Source of the DNA: AVCC01 sp041736255
Lineage (GTDB): Bacteria > Pseudomonadota > Gammaproteobacteria > Burkholderiales > Burkholderiaceae_D
DNA length: 42,793 nt
Direction of reading: 5' to 3'
Assembly (NCBI GenBank): GCA_041736255.1
Contig: JBGSTZ010000059.1
Coordinates: 1 to 42,793 of the forward strand
Shown in pieces: positions 24,436 through 32,219 of the stretch. Below the pieces are notes generated by a model. The model worked only from the letters and a program-made list of their open reading frames with translations, had not been told where the DNA came from and searched no databases. Numbering within the stretch: position 1 is the stretch's first letter; each line of letters begins with the position of its first letter. The position numbers and the translations under genes are program-made.

Positions 24436-25011
24436 TTATGTGGTGCGCTTGGTCGTCATGGCGCTGTAGCCATACACGAGGCCCATCACGCCGACGGCGT
24501 AGATGTCATCCCCTTTTATCTCCAGCACGATCTGCGGCAAACTCTCGGTGGCGTGGCCGGCAGAAACCATGCCATGGCGGGTCAAATCGAAGGTAGTAAG
24601 GTGCAGCGGGCAGGGTCCAAGGACTTGGTGTTCCGCCTTGTAAGTGCCATCCAGCGGACCGCCCATGTGGGTGCATTGCTGGTTAAAGGCGACGATATCG
24701 TTACCGGCGCCGATACCGCCGCCGGCGGGAACACCCAGCTTGACCAAGATGTTGCGTATATCTGGATATGGGTAATTGAAATCCAATGGAATACCGTTTT
24801 TTAGAGCCGACAGGCTACCAATCTTCTGGTGGGGATAATCGGATTTCAGTGCCTGTGCGGCTTCGGCCATGCCTGGAAAACTGCCGAGGCTGATCAAGAC
24901 CACAGCAGCGCCGCCGGATAGCAGGAAATGCCGGCGACTCATGCATGCACGCCCCTCGTGCTCACGGGTGTGCTCGTCGGACGAATGCACTTGAATGGTT
25001 TTTTTGTTCAT
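24436..25011 (-). CDS. idrB: Iodate reductase-like Rieske [2Fe-2S] subunit with Tat signal
   Basis: Small subunit that passes electrons to the molybdoenzyme. A Tat signal lies at residues 25-50 (SRRHFLLSGG plus hydrophobic stretch). The Rieske ligands are C113-T-H115 and C134-P-L-H137. The two extra cysteines that form a disulfide in classical Rieske proteins are absent (CTHMGG and CPLH), as in some arsenite oxidase small subunits, which tends to change redox potential and stability. 191 residues; the start at 25011 follows AAGGAGC and puts an unusual 24-residue charged tail before the Tat motif, so an internal ATG at residue 24 is an alternative. It ends 10 bases before idrA. Confidence 0.85.
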   Translation of the reverse strand: MNKKTIQVHSSDEHTREHEGRACMSRRHFLLSGGAAVVLISLGSFPGMAEAAQALKSDYPHQKIGSLSALKNGIPLDFNYPYPDIRNILVKLGVPAGGGIGAGNDIVAFNQQCTHMGGPLDGTYKAEHQVLGPCPLHLTTFDLTRHGMVSAGHATESLPQIVLEIKGDDIYAVGVMGLVYGYSAMTTKRTT

Positions 25012-25023
25012 TTTAATTGCTCC

Positions 25024-26163
25024 TTATTTCACCGGCGCCGGCAGCGGCTGATAGTCGCCCGGCAGTTTCGGGTCGTCATGAATCAGAGGCTCGGTCATGG
25101 ACAGGGCCTCGACGAATGAGACTAGATCTTTCTTTTCCTGCGCAGAGAGATTTAGTGGCTTCATAAGTGGCGACTTGTTGGTTCCTTTTCCGCCGCCACC
25201 GTCATAGAAATTGACGACTTCTTGCAGGTTCTTGAACACACCGTTATGCATATAGGGGCCGGTATATTTCACTTCCCGCAGCGATGGGGTTCGGAACTTG
25301 CCGATATCCTTCTCATTCTTGGTCCGGAAATACAAGCCGTAGTCCTTATCTGCGTCGCGATATTTCTGTTCTGAAACGCCTTTTTGATAGTTTTCCCAGC
25401 GGTGGGTGACCTGATAGAGCGGCTCATCTTTGAAGCCTGGGAAATCCGGTAGACCGATGTCGTAATATTTTTCGTCGGACGCGAGTGCCCCGTTGTGACA
25501 CTGGATGCAGGCAGCCTTGCCGTTGTATAACTTCATGCCCGCTAATTGTGAAGCGTTCAATGCTTTTTTGTCGCCTTTGGCGTAACGATCAAATGGCACC
25601 TTGCTGGCGTCCGATACTACCGTGCGTTGATAAGAGGCGATGGCGCGATATGCATCGTTCATGCGCGGCCATGGGCTGCCGAATACTTTTTTAAACGATT
25701 CAACGTATTCCGGGATGAATCGCAGACGCATTTCCATCGTCGAGCGGTCGCCATTGCCAGCTACGCCACCTTCCGCCGCAGACGGTGCCTGCGCTTCGAG
25801 GCTGGTGACGCTGCCCTCCCAGAACAGCTTGTTGTAGTAGGCTGAATTGATGATGGTCTGGGAGTTACGCCAATGCTTGGTGCCCGGGTATCCGCGCGAA
25901 ATCTGGCCGCCATCGCCCCAGCCCAGAGGTGGCAGGTGACAGGAGACGCAGGGCATGGAGCCATCACCTGAAAGGCGGCTTTCCCAGAAGAGTTGCTTGC
26001 CCAGCGCAATTTTTTCCGGGGTCTGCGGATTGTCCTTGGGAATCGGGACCGGCGGCAGCGGTGCCAGCGGTGCATAGCCATCTTTGCCTGCCGCCGTGGC
26101 AGTCATGGCCACCACGATCGAGACTGCCAGAACTGACAGTTTAAGTATGTTGCTGTTTTTCAT
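25024..26163 (-). CDS. idrP1: Di-haem cytochrome c peroxidase-like protein (IdrP1-like)
   Basis: Periplasmic MauG/CcpA-type di-haem protein, 379 residues. Signal peptide at 1-25, first haem motif CVSCH in MPCVSCHLPPLGWGDG, second CIQCH in ACIQCHNGALASDEKY, and C-terminal conserved FRTPSLREVKYTGPYMHNG. In iodate reducers two such proteins are encoded with IdrA and IdrB and are proposed to remove peroxide or reactive iodine intermediates. P1 is assigned only because it adjoins idrB; the two could be reversed. GAGGAAGA precedes the ATG. Confidence 0.83.
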   Translation of the reverse strand: MKNSNILKLSVLAVSIVVAMTATAAGKDGYAPLAPLPPVPIPKDNPQTPEKIALGKQLFWESRLSGDGSMPCVSCHLPPLGWGDGGQISRGYPGTKHWRNSQTIINSAYYNKLFWEGSVTSLEAQAPSAAEGGVAGNGDRSTMEMRLRFIPEYVESFKKVFGSPWPRMNDAYRAIASYQRTVVSDASKVPFDRYAKGDKKALNASQLAGMKLYNGKAACIQCHNGALASDEKYYDIGLPDFPGFKDEPLYQVTHRWENYQKGVSEQKYRDADKDYGLYFRTKNEKDIGKFRTPSLREVKYTGPYMHNGVFKNLQEVVNFYDGGGGKGTNKSPLMKPLNLSAQEKKDLVSFVEALSMTEPLIHDDPKLPGDYQPLPAPVK

Positions 26164-26173
26164 GGTGTCTTCC

Positions 26174-27292
26174 TCAGTTCTTGCCGAAAGTACGGACCTG
26201 GATGTCGGGCTGGCCCGGGTCCTTGACGGTGACGGGGTCGCCGGACAGGGTCAACAGGAAGGCCACGAGGGATTTCTGCTCACTGACCGACAAATTCAAC
26301 GGTTTGAGCACTGAACCCTTGCCGCCGCCCTGGTTGTAGAAAGCCACGACATCGTCAAGACTCTTGAACATGCCGTTATGCATGTAGGGCGCCGTGTATT
26401 TGAGTTCGCGCAACTGCGCCGTCTGGAACTTGCCTATATCCTTCGGGTCCTTGGTGATGGCGTAGGAACCGACGTCGGTGCGGGTATTCATGTAGTTCGG
26501 CAGGCCGCTGGTGGCGTAATAGCGCAGCATGGTGATCGTGCGCAGCGGATTCTTCAGAACATCGGGGTTTTCCGGCACGCCGGTGTTGTGCAGTTGGCCA
26601 TCGGAGCCGATGGCGCCGCTGTGACAGGCGACGCAATTGGCCTTGCCCTTAAACAACTGGTAGCCTGCCTTGGCTTCGGTACTAATGGCACCGTTGTCGC
26701 CCTTGGCGAATTTGTCGAACGGCGCATTGGTGGTTTCCAGGCTCTTGATGAATTCACCAATGACATTGAAAACCCGCATGCCGTTGATGTCATCATTGCG
26801 CCACTTTTTCCACATAGCGTCGTATTCAGGAACCTGCTGCAGGCGCTCCTGCATTAGACGGCCATCCATATTCATGGTGTGGGCTTCGGTAATCATGTCG
26901 CGCACCAAGGTTCCGGCATCGGAGCCATCGAGGCGGCCATCCCACATGAAACGAGCGCGGTGCTTGCTGTTGAGCACGGTTGGCGCGTTACGGAAGTATT
27001 CCATTGACGGATAGCCGGTGGACAAAGCCTGACCATCGCCCCAGCCTTTTTTCGGGTCGTGGCAAGTGGCGCAGGAAACGCCCCAGTCGCCGGAAAGGCG
27101 AGGATCAAAAAAGAAGTGTTTACCCAGTTCGATCATTGCCGCATTGCCCGGTTTGACTGCGGGCATGGGAGCAAGATCAGGAGCCTTGTTCTGGGCGATA
27201 GCAGGTTGCACACCGAATGTCAACGTTACAGCCGTTGCCAGTCCAATAGCTTCCAGTGCTTGCGTAAAGCGCTTGCGATGCTGGTTTTTCAT
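26174..27292 (-). CDS. idrP2: Di-haem cytochrome c peroxidase-like protein (IdrP2-like)
   Basis: Second di-haem peroxidase, about 372 residues, similar to its neighbour: signal peptide ending near PAIAQ, CATCH in VSCATCHDPKKGWGDG, CVACH in ANCVACHSGAIGSDG and QTAQLRELKYTAPYMHNG. Start is set at 27292 (MKNQHRKRF), where AGGG stands 7 bases upstream. A longer frame starting at 27352 cannot be right because it would begin inside the sigma54 promoter. First gene of the operon, so it is the promoter-proximal product. Confidence 0.83.
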   Translation of the reverse strand: MKNQHRKRFTQALEAIGLATAVTLTFGVQPAIAQNKAPDLAPMPAVKPGNAAMIELGKHFFFDPRLSGDWGVSCATCHDPKKGWGDGQALSTGYPSMEYFRNAPTVLNSKHRARFMWDGRLDGSDAGTLVRDMITEAHTMNMDGRLMQERLQQVPEYDAMWKKWRNDDINGMRVFNVIGEFIKSLETTNAPFDKFAKGDNGAISTEAKAGYQLFKGKANCVACHSGAIGSDGQLHNTGVPENPDVLKNPLRTITMLRYYATSGLPNYMNTRTDVGSYAITKDPKDIGKFQTAQLRELKYTAPYMHNGMFKSLDDVVAFYNQGGGKGSVLKPLNLSVSEQKSLVAFLLTLSGDPVTVKDPGQPDIQVRTFGKN

Positions 27293-27347
27293 ATTCATCC
27301 CTGTGTAATGAAGAGCTGTAGGAACAGCCCTACAATACGAAGGGATA

Positions 27348-27363
27348 TGCAATGTCTATGCCA
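27348..27363 (-). promoter_or_regulatory. Sigma54 (-24/-12) promoter of the idr operon
   Basis: Minus strand TGGCATAGACATTGCA matches the sigma54 consensus TGGCAC-N5-TTGCA at all but one base, with exact GG/GC spacing. Transcription would begin near 27336, about 45 bases before the chosen idrP2 start. A sigma54-dependent activator is encoded directly upstream. Confidence 0.88.
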
Positions 27364-27414
27364 GGCCGGATATTACTGATTCATGGGTGATTCCGGTATG
27401 AAATAACTCTTTTT

Positions 27415-27452
27415 CCGGTCAAAAACTGACCATGCGGTTAATTATTGACCGG
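27415..27452. promoter_or_regulatory. Tandem activator-binding boxes upstream of the sigma54 promoter
   Basis: Two 15-base dyads lie 19 bases apart: GGTCA-AAAAC-TGACC (27417-27431, perfect) and GGTTA-ATTAT-TGACC (27436-27450, one mismatch). An outer CCGGTCAA/TTGACCGG pair (27415-27422, 27445-27452) encloses them. They sit about 55-90 bases upstream of the -24 box, the usual place for enhancer sites of NtrC-type activators. Confidence 0.7.
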
Positions 27453-27469
27453 TTATTTTTAGATCGGAA

Positions 27470-28837
27470 TCAAGCGTCCCGTGTTTCGCCGTGGCCCCGC
27501 AACTTGTTGCGCAGGGTCAAGCGGGTAATCCCAAGCAGCTCTGCTGCTTGTGTCTTGTTATCGTTGCAGAGATGCAGGACGTGACGGATGTAGTCGGCTT
27601 CGAATGCAGCCAGAAGGCGAATCGTTGTCGTGAGTTTGGGACTTTCCGGCACCTGCAGCGCGCTGTTGCCAATAATTTCTTTCGGCATTTGCTGCACCGA
27701 GATAACCTGTCCCATGGAGAGGGTTGCGGCGCGCTCAATGACATTGCGCAGTTCCCGCACGTTGCCCGGCCAACGATAGGCTTTCAGCAGCGGTTCAAGC
27801 GCTGCATCAAGTCCTGGGGAATCAATGCCTATGACGGGCGCCATTTTCGCTAGAAAATGGCGGGCCAGAGGCATGATGTCCTCTTGGCGCTCCCGCAGCG
27901 CCGGGAGATCAATGGCGCCTACATTCAGGCGGTAGTAGAGATCTTCTCGGAACTGACCGGCCTGCACCATCGCAGGCAAATCGCGATGGGTCGCTGACAC
28001 AAAACGTACATCGACACGGATTTCCTTCTGGCCGCCGAGACGGCGGAATGCCTGGGTTTCCAAAACCCGCAGCAGCTTGGGTTGCAGGGCCAGCGCCAGG
28101 TCGCCGATTTCATCGAGAAACAGGGTGCCGCCGTCCGCCAGTTCAAGCAAGCCTCGTTTCATCTGCTTGGCGTCGGTAAATGCGCCGCGCTCATGACCAA
28201 ACATTTCGGATTCCAGCAATCCTTCCGGCAACGCCGAGCAGTTCAGCGTTACCCAGGGTCCCTCGGCACGCGGGGAGCGGCAGTGGATTGCCTGCGCCAC
28301 CCCCTCTTTGCCGGTGCCCGACTCGCCACGGATAAGTACCGGGACTTTTCCCGCCGAGGCAATTTTGGCGGTCATGTCGAGCATGTTTTTGAAAGGCGCG
28401 CTGGATCCGATCAAGCCTTCGATCTCACAGGTAGCCGACTGGGCGCGACGCCAGGCGACCTCGCGCCGCAGTCGCTGGGTTTCAACGGCACGTCGGATCA
28501 GTTCCAGCAGATCTTCTAGGTCGAATGGTTTGTTGATGTAGTCGTAGGCTCCCGCTTTCAGCGCTGCCACTGCGGTTCGCACTTCCGGGTAGGCGGTCAT
28601 GATGACAACCAGCGGTTGGTCGTCTGACTCCCTGACTCTGGCCAAGATGTCCAGGCCGTTCATGTCGGGCAAGCGCAAATCGAGCAGGATCAAACTGAAC
28701 ATGCGCTCTTTCAGCAAGGCTAGCGCTTGCTTGCCGTTTTCGGCCAGTTCGACATCGAACCCCTGGCGAGCCAAAAAATTGCCGACCGTCACCCGGATGG
28801 TGTTGTCGTCTTCAACGATGAGTATGGGATCAGACAT
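27470..28837 (-). CDS. NtrC-family sigma54-dependent response regulator
   Basis: A 455-residue activator in three parts: receiver domain (1-120, phospho-acceptor Asp in LILLDLRLPD, Lys in NKPFD), AAA+ domain with Walker A GESGTGKE, the sigma54-contacting GAFTDA loop and Walker B GGTLFLDEIGD, and a C-terminal Fis-type helix-turn-helix (TQAAELLGITRLTLRNKL). The start at 28837 overlaps the kinase stop by 8 bases; an upstream in-frame codon would add a tail overlapping the kinase. Its stop lies just before the tandem dyads and sigma54 promoter of the idr operon, its most likely target. Confidence 0.93.
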   Translation of the reverse strand: MSDPILIVEDDNTIRVTVGNFLARQGFDVELAENGKQALALLKERMFSLILLDLRLPDMNGLDILARVRESDDQPLVVIMTAYPEVRTAVAALKAGAYDYINKPFDLEDLLELIRRAVETQRLRREVAWRRAQSATCEIEGLIGSSAPFKNMLDMTAKIASAGKVPVLIRGESGTGKEGVAQAIHCRSPRAEGPWVTLNCSALPEGLLESEMFGHERGAFTDAKQMKRGLLELADGGTLFLDEIGDLALALQPKLLRVLETQAFRRLGGQKEIRVDVRFVSATHRDLPAMVQAGQFREDLYYRLNVGAIDLPALRERQEDIMPLARHFLAKMAPVIGIDSPGLDAALEPLLKAYRWPGNVRELRNVIERAATLSMGQVISVQQMPKEIIGNSALQVPESPKLTTTIRLLAAFEADYIRHVLHLCNDNKTQAAELLGITRLTLRNKLRGHGETRDA

Positions 28838-31115
28838 ATCGGTTTCCAGCAAGAGGCCAGGTAATCGAGAAGCAGGTTCCATGCCCACGCGTACTGCTTA
28901 CTTCAATTGTGCCGCCATGTTGCTCGGCAATCTTGCGCACGATGGCCAGGCCCAGACCGGTGCCTTCGCGGCGTGTAGTGAAAAATGGCTCAAAGACTCG
29001 ATCCAGGACATCGGCCTCAATCCCAACACCCGTATCAATAACGTCGATTCTGGCCTTGCCGTTCTCGATTGCTGCGTTCACTGTCACATTTCCACCCTCC
29101 GGCAGCGCATGTACCGCATTCATCAGCAGGTTGAGGAAGACCTGTTTCATTTGGTGAGGGTCGGCCAATAATGGGGGGAAGCTATCGACACCCTTCAGAT
29201 CGAAGGATATGTCCCGGCTCCTGGCATCCTTGCGTGTCCAGAACAGCACGTCATCAAGGATATGACCAAGGTCGCAGGGTTCCGAGAGAGTCGCCTGGGG
29301 GGCTGCAAAGCCATGGAAACTGCGCAGGAAATTGGAAAGACGATCCACTTCATTCTCTATTCGCTTGAGAGCCTCGATCAAGCCCGGCGGGATGTCCTCT
29401 TCATACTGCATGGCCTGCGCCACGGCTTTCATGCCGGCCAGCGGGTTGCCGATTTCGTGGGCCAGGCCCATGGCCAGTTCCCCAAGAGTAGTGAGCTTTT
29501 CCATCTGGAACATCTGGCGGTCCAGTTCGCGCCGCTCGTCCTGTATCTCCCGCTCGCGGCTTACATCACGCGCAACCACGATGAAGCCAGCGGAAGTCGG
29601 CGTAATGGCAAGCGAGACTACCTGCTCGGGCAGTTGCACATCGCAACGCAGCGGCGCATGCATGGCGTCATTGGCGATCTCTAACCATTGCGGCCAGAAA
29701 AGCGCAATACGGGTACCAAGCAGGGTCGGCCGGCCGCCGAGCAAACGGACAGCCGCAGGGTTGAGCAGACGAATGTCTCCTTGGCGGTCGATGACGAGAA
29801 TGCCGTCTGCCGTATGCTCGATCACGGCTTCGAGGTAGGCGCGTTCATGCTCAAGTTCGCGTGTTTGGGCGCGGACCTCTTGTTCCAGTCGATCGCGATG
29901 GGCGTTGATAACCTGTGACGATTCCTGCAAACGGTTTGCCATGCTGTTGAACTTGTTGCCCAGCGCTGCGATTTCGTCACTGCCGGTGACGGAAACCTTG
30001 CGGGTGAAATCGCCGCCGGTAATTGCATCGGTCTCCTTGGACAAGTCTTCGAGCGGTCGCAACAGTCGCCGCGAGAGGGCGTATCCGCTAATGGCTGTAA
30101 CGAGCAGCGCAGCAAACAGAGCCGCGTAAAGAAGGTATAAATTGACGACTGCCAGAAACAAGTCGCGCTCCGGGAAGGCAAGTGCGATGCGCCACCTGCC
30201 TTTCGAGTTCTCCGCAATGGCTTGAGGCGCGTAATCGATCGGTGCATGTGCAACAATCCAACCTTCGCCGAGATTCGGTGAGGTGCCGCTTTCAAGCAGG
30301 TTTCTGGCGATGCTCGCCGGGAAGATGCTGCTTAACTTCGCGACGGGTTCCATCGAAAAGGCGCCAGCTTCGCCGTCGGCTGACCGGCTGACGTAGTGGC
30401 CCTGGTTGTCCAGCAGATAGGCTGTTCCCCGGCGAGCATCGGCCATTTGTTGAATTTGCTCCAGAAGAATGTCCGCGTGCAGATTGATGATCAAGACGCC
30501 AATCTTGTTTCCGTTTGGCCCCGCCACAGGGGTGGCGATCCGAATCACCGGACGCTCCGGTTTTTCTATTTTGCCGAATTCAACATTCAGGTCCAGCGGT
30601 GATACGTAGATCTGCCCGAGTTTGACACCCATGGCGTCGCGAAAATAGTAGCGATCGTTTTTGGATTGCAGTTCGTCGCGAGGCACAACATAAACCCCTT
30701 GCGGCTTGCGATCGACGCGGACCAATTCCTGACCGCCAGCAGCGATCAGACGAATTTGGTAAATGTGGGGATAAATGCTGGCCAGCACCGCATAGTCGCG
30801 CTCCAGCCGTATGGTCGCATTCTGGAGCAGCCAGGTATCTTTCGTTTGTCTGGCTGCAACCAGATCGACCAGTCCGCGGGTATTGGCCAGATACAGCAGT
30901 TCGGTTGACAACTGGTCGAAAAAGCGGCCGATACCTTGCGAGCGAATGGTGACTTCCTGATTGAGATTGCGCAGGGTCTCGTTTTTCAGGGCTTGCAGCG
31001 AGAGGTAGACGCCAATGGCCCCAGCCAGTGCGGTGGGGATCACTGCGGCAAGGAGAAAGGCCGCGTAAATCCGGCGCGAGAGGCCGCCTGGTGTGCCGAA
31101 ATAGGAAAAATTCAT
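28830..31115 (-). CDS. Membrane sensor histidine kinase (Cache-HAMP-PAS)
   Basis: A 761-residue kinase. It has a membrane helix near 15-40, a large periplasmic double-Cache-like sensor (about 45-310), a second helix near 325-345 (YLLYAALFAALLVTAISGYAL), HAMP, a PAS domain (ITPTSAGFIVVARDVS at its end), HisKA with the phospho-acceptor in LAMGLAHEIGNPLAG, and a HATPase domain (NLLMNAVHALPEGG, DTGVGIE, GTGLGLAIV). The periplasmic sensor would meet iodate or another extracytoplasmic signal; the ligand is unknown. It starts only 11 bases after the YiiX-like gene and has no good ribosome site or room for its own promoter outside that gene. Confidence 0.92.
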   Translation of the reverse strand: MNFSYFGTPGGLSRRIYAAFLLAAVIPTALAGAIGVYLSLQALKNETLRNLNQEVTIRSQGIGRFFDQLSTELLYLANTRGLVDLVAARQTKDTWLLQNATIRLERDYAVLASIYPHIYQIRLIAAGGQELVRVDRKPQGVYVVPRDELQSKNDRYYFRDAMGVKLGQIYVSPLDLNVEFGKIEKPERPVIRIATPVAGPNGNKIGVLIINLHADILLEQIQQMADARRGTAYLLDNQGHYVSRSADGEAGAFSMEPVAKLSSIFPASIARNLLESGTSPNLGEGWIVAHAPIDYAPQAIAENSKGRWRIALAFPERDLFLAVVNLYLLYAALFAALLVTAISGYALSRRLLRPLEDLSKETDAITGGDFTRKVSVTGSDEIAALGNKFNSMANRLQESSQVINAHRDRLEQEVRAQTRELEHERAYLEAVIEHTADGILVIDRQGDIRLLNPAAVRLLGGRPTLLGTRIALFWPQWLEIANDAMHAPLRCDVQLPEQVVSLAITPTSAGFIVVARDVSREREIQDERRELDRQMFQMEKLTTLGELAMGLAHEIGNPLAGMKAVAQAMQYEEDIPPGLIEALKRIENEVDRLSNFLRSFHGFAAPQATLSEPCDLGHILDDVLFWTRKDARSRDISFDLKGVDSFPPLLADPHQMKQVFLNLLMNAVHALPEGGNVTVNAAIENGKARIDVIDTGVGIEADVLDRVFEPFFTTRREGTGLGLAIVRKIAEQHGGTIEVSSTRGHGTCFSITWPLAGNRYV

Positions 31116-31126
31116 GGCGCATTCTA

Positions 31127-31942
31127 TCAGCAGGAATTATTGATATCTGACTTGCCGCTGGCAATACTCTGCCTTACGGCAGGCGGGATATCGCCCCAAA
31201 GCAGCGCATTGAAGTCAAAGCCGGCAGCAAGAGTCGGCTTGATGACCTGGAAGTAAGGCGAGACATCGAAGTCGCGCGGCGCGAACAAGCTGTGGTGACG
31301 CACCCGCAGGATTTCCTCGATACATGCCGGACAATCCGGGCGGTCGGCGTTACGGCTGTCGGTGATCGGCAAGATCGGGTAACGAATCGACTGGAACGCC
31401 TGCGCAATCAGCGTCGAGCAGATGGCGCGGGTCGGGTCGCCGCTGCCCAGTGCCAGCATGCGGCGACGAAACTGTAACGGAACCGGCGGGGTCGGCAGCA
31501 GATAGCGCGCGAGATCAATGACGTTACGCAGATCGTACTGATTGCCCAGATGCGCGATGGCGAACGCCGTCAGCTTGCGGCAATCCGACTCGCGCAATCC
31601 CACCGGGCGGCAAATGCGGGTATGCAAGCCGGCAAATTCGCCGATGCCGACGCTGCGCACTCCATCGCTCATGTCGGCCTCGATAAAGCAGTGATCGGGA
31701 TTGCCGCCCGCTTCGGCCAGATGGGTGCCGACAAAGAGCGCAGCATGTGACCAGGTCGACTGGGTCAGGTACTTGATCGCGCTACTGACGCGGCTGTTGC
31801 CCTCGACTAGCAGCACGTCGCCCGGCTCAAGGCACGTGAGCAAGCGATCCGGGGCGGTTACCGGTCCGGTGCCATGCACATGCGTGGTTCGGGTAAGAAA
31901 CCGTGCCAGACCTTTTCCCAACCAGCCGAGTGTTAACCCCAT
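31127..31942 (-). CDS. YiiX/YebB-like permuted papain-fold hydrolase
   Basis: A 271-residue protein of the NlpC/P60-like permuted papain group, presumed amidase or thioesterase. Seen: LEPGDVLLVEG...SSAIKYLTQSTWSHAALFVG (conserved His), FIEAD and later RAICSTLIAQAFQ (candidate catalytic Cys); the C-terminal part has CPAC. No signal peptide is evident. AGGGAGA precedes the ATG. It has an ECF-type promoter with a long hairpin leader (see 31961-32076). The final third is duplicated at 13121-13405, so the present C-terminus probably came with the island. The two-component genes follow at once on the same strand. Confidence 0.8.
   Translation of the reverse strand: MGLTLGWLGKGLARFLTRTTHVHGTGPVTAPDRLLTCLEPGDVLLVEGNSRVSSAIKYLTQSTWSHAALFVGTHLAEAGGNPDHCFIEADMSDGVRSVGIGEFAGLHTRICRPVGLRESDCRKLTAFAIAHLGNQYDLRNVIDLARYLLPTPPVPLQFRRRMLALGSGDPTRAICSTLIAQAFQSIRYPILPITDSRNADRPDCPACIEEILRVRHHSLFAPRDFDVSPYFQVIKPTLAAGFDFNALLWGDIPPAVRQSIASGKSDINNSC
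31354..31441. repeat. 88-bp perfect direct repeat, right copy (partner 13318-13405)
   Basis: Identical base for base to 13318-13405 in the same orientation, 18,036 bp away. Similarity continues to the left of both copies at lower identity and stops sharply on the right. Recombination between the copies would excise the block from the kinase gene to ccmI and leave one complete YiiX-like gene. Confidence 0.85.
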
Positions 31943-31960
31943 CGTAACTTCTCCCTATTT

Positions 31961-32020
31961 CAGTAGCGCAGGCCTGTTGTGTCTGCACCGGGCCGCAGGC
32001 ACAACAGGCCTGCACTACTG
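31961..32020. repeat. Long hairpin-forming inverted repeat in the YiiX-like gene leader
   Basis: Two 26-base arms (31961-31986 and 31995-32020) pair with two mismatches around an 8-base loop. It falls inside the predicted 5' leader (transcription start near 32042, ATG at 31942), so the RNA would carry a very stable hairpin about 20 bases before the start codon. It may be a REP-type repeat or a translational/stability control. Confidence 0.75.
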
Positions 32021-32048
32021 GCACTCAATGATCTGGCATTTATCCAGC

Positions 32049-32076
32049 AGTCGGGGCTGACTGACGATTTCTTACA
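32049..32076 (-). promoter_or_regulatory. ECF-type promoter of the YiiX-like gene
   Basis: Minus-strand TGTAAGAA, 15 bases, CGACT. It is divergent to the arsS promoter, with TTCTTACAC (32069-32077) and GTGTAAGAA (32127-32135) forming a perfect 9-bp inverted pair. The leader is about 100 bases and includes the long hairpin. Confidence 0.75.
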
Positions 32077-32127
32077 CGAGGCAGCAGCGACAGAGGCGTG
32101 ATAAGTTACGAAAAAACGCAAGGGATG

Positions 32128-32155
32128 TGTAAGAACTCAGCAAGCTGTTTCGACT
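32128..32155 (+). promoter_or_regulatory. ECF-type promoter of the arsS operon
   Basis: TGTAAGAA, 15 bases, CGACT, same spacing as the other four sites. Predicted start near 32162, leader about 58 bases to the ATG at 32220. Confidence 0.78.
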
Positions 32156-32219
32156 AGGAATGCAATTGCAGCTACCGGACATCAAATGGTAGCCATCATC
32201 ACAACCATCGAGGACCCAC

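Noticed and set aside
21747..25011. Annotation of the molybdoenzyme and Rieske genes as arsenite oxidase AioAB
   Set aside because: The [3Fe-4S] motif fits, and arsenic genes are nearby, but two di-haem peroxidases in the operon, the Ser in place of a substrate-contacting His and the absence of aioX/S/R-type neighbours favour iodate reductase. Kept as the main alternative.
26174..27352. Longer idrP2 starting at 27352
   Set aside because: That start lies inside the sigma54 promoter and would put 20 odd residues before a normal signal peptide. A ribosome site supports 27292.
27415..27452. Inverted repeat as a terminator for the response regulator
   Set aside because: On the minus strand no T run follows the stem. 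The 15-base dyads and their distance to the -24 box fit activator sites better.
13318..31441. Integrase-driven genomic island with att sites
   Set aside because: The 3'-end duplication looks like an attachment site, but no tyrosine or serine recombinase lies between the repeats and the target is not a tRNA. Homologous recombination is as likely.
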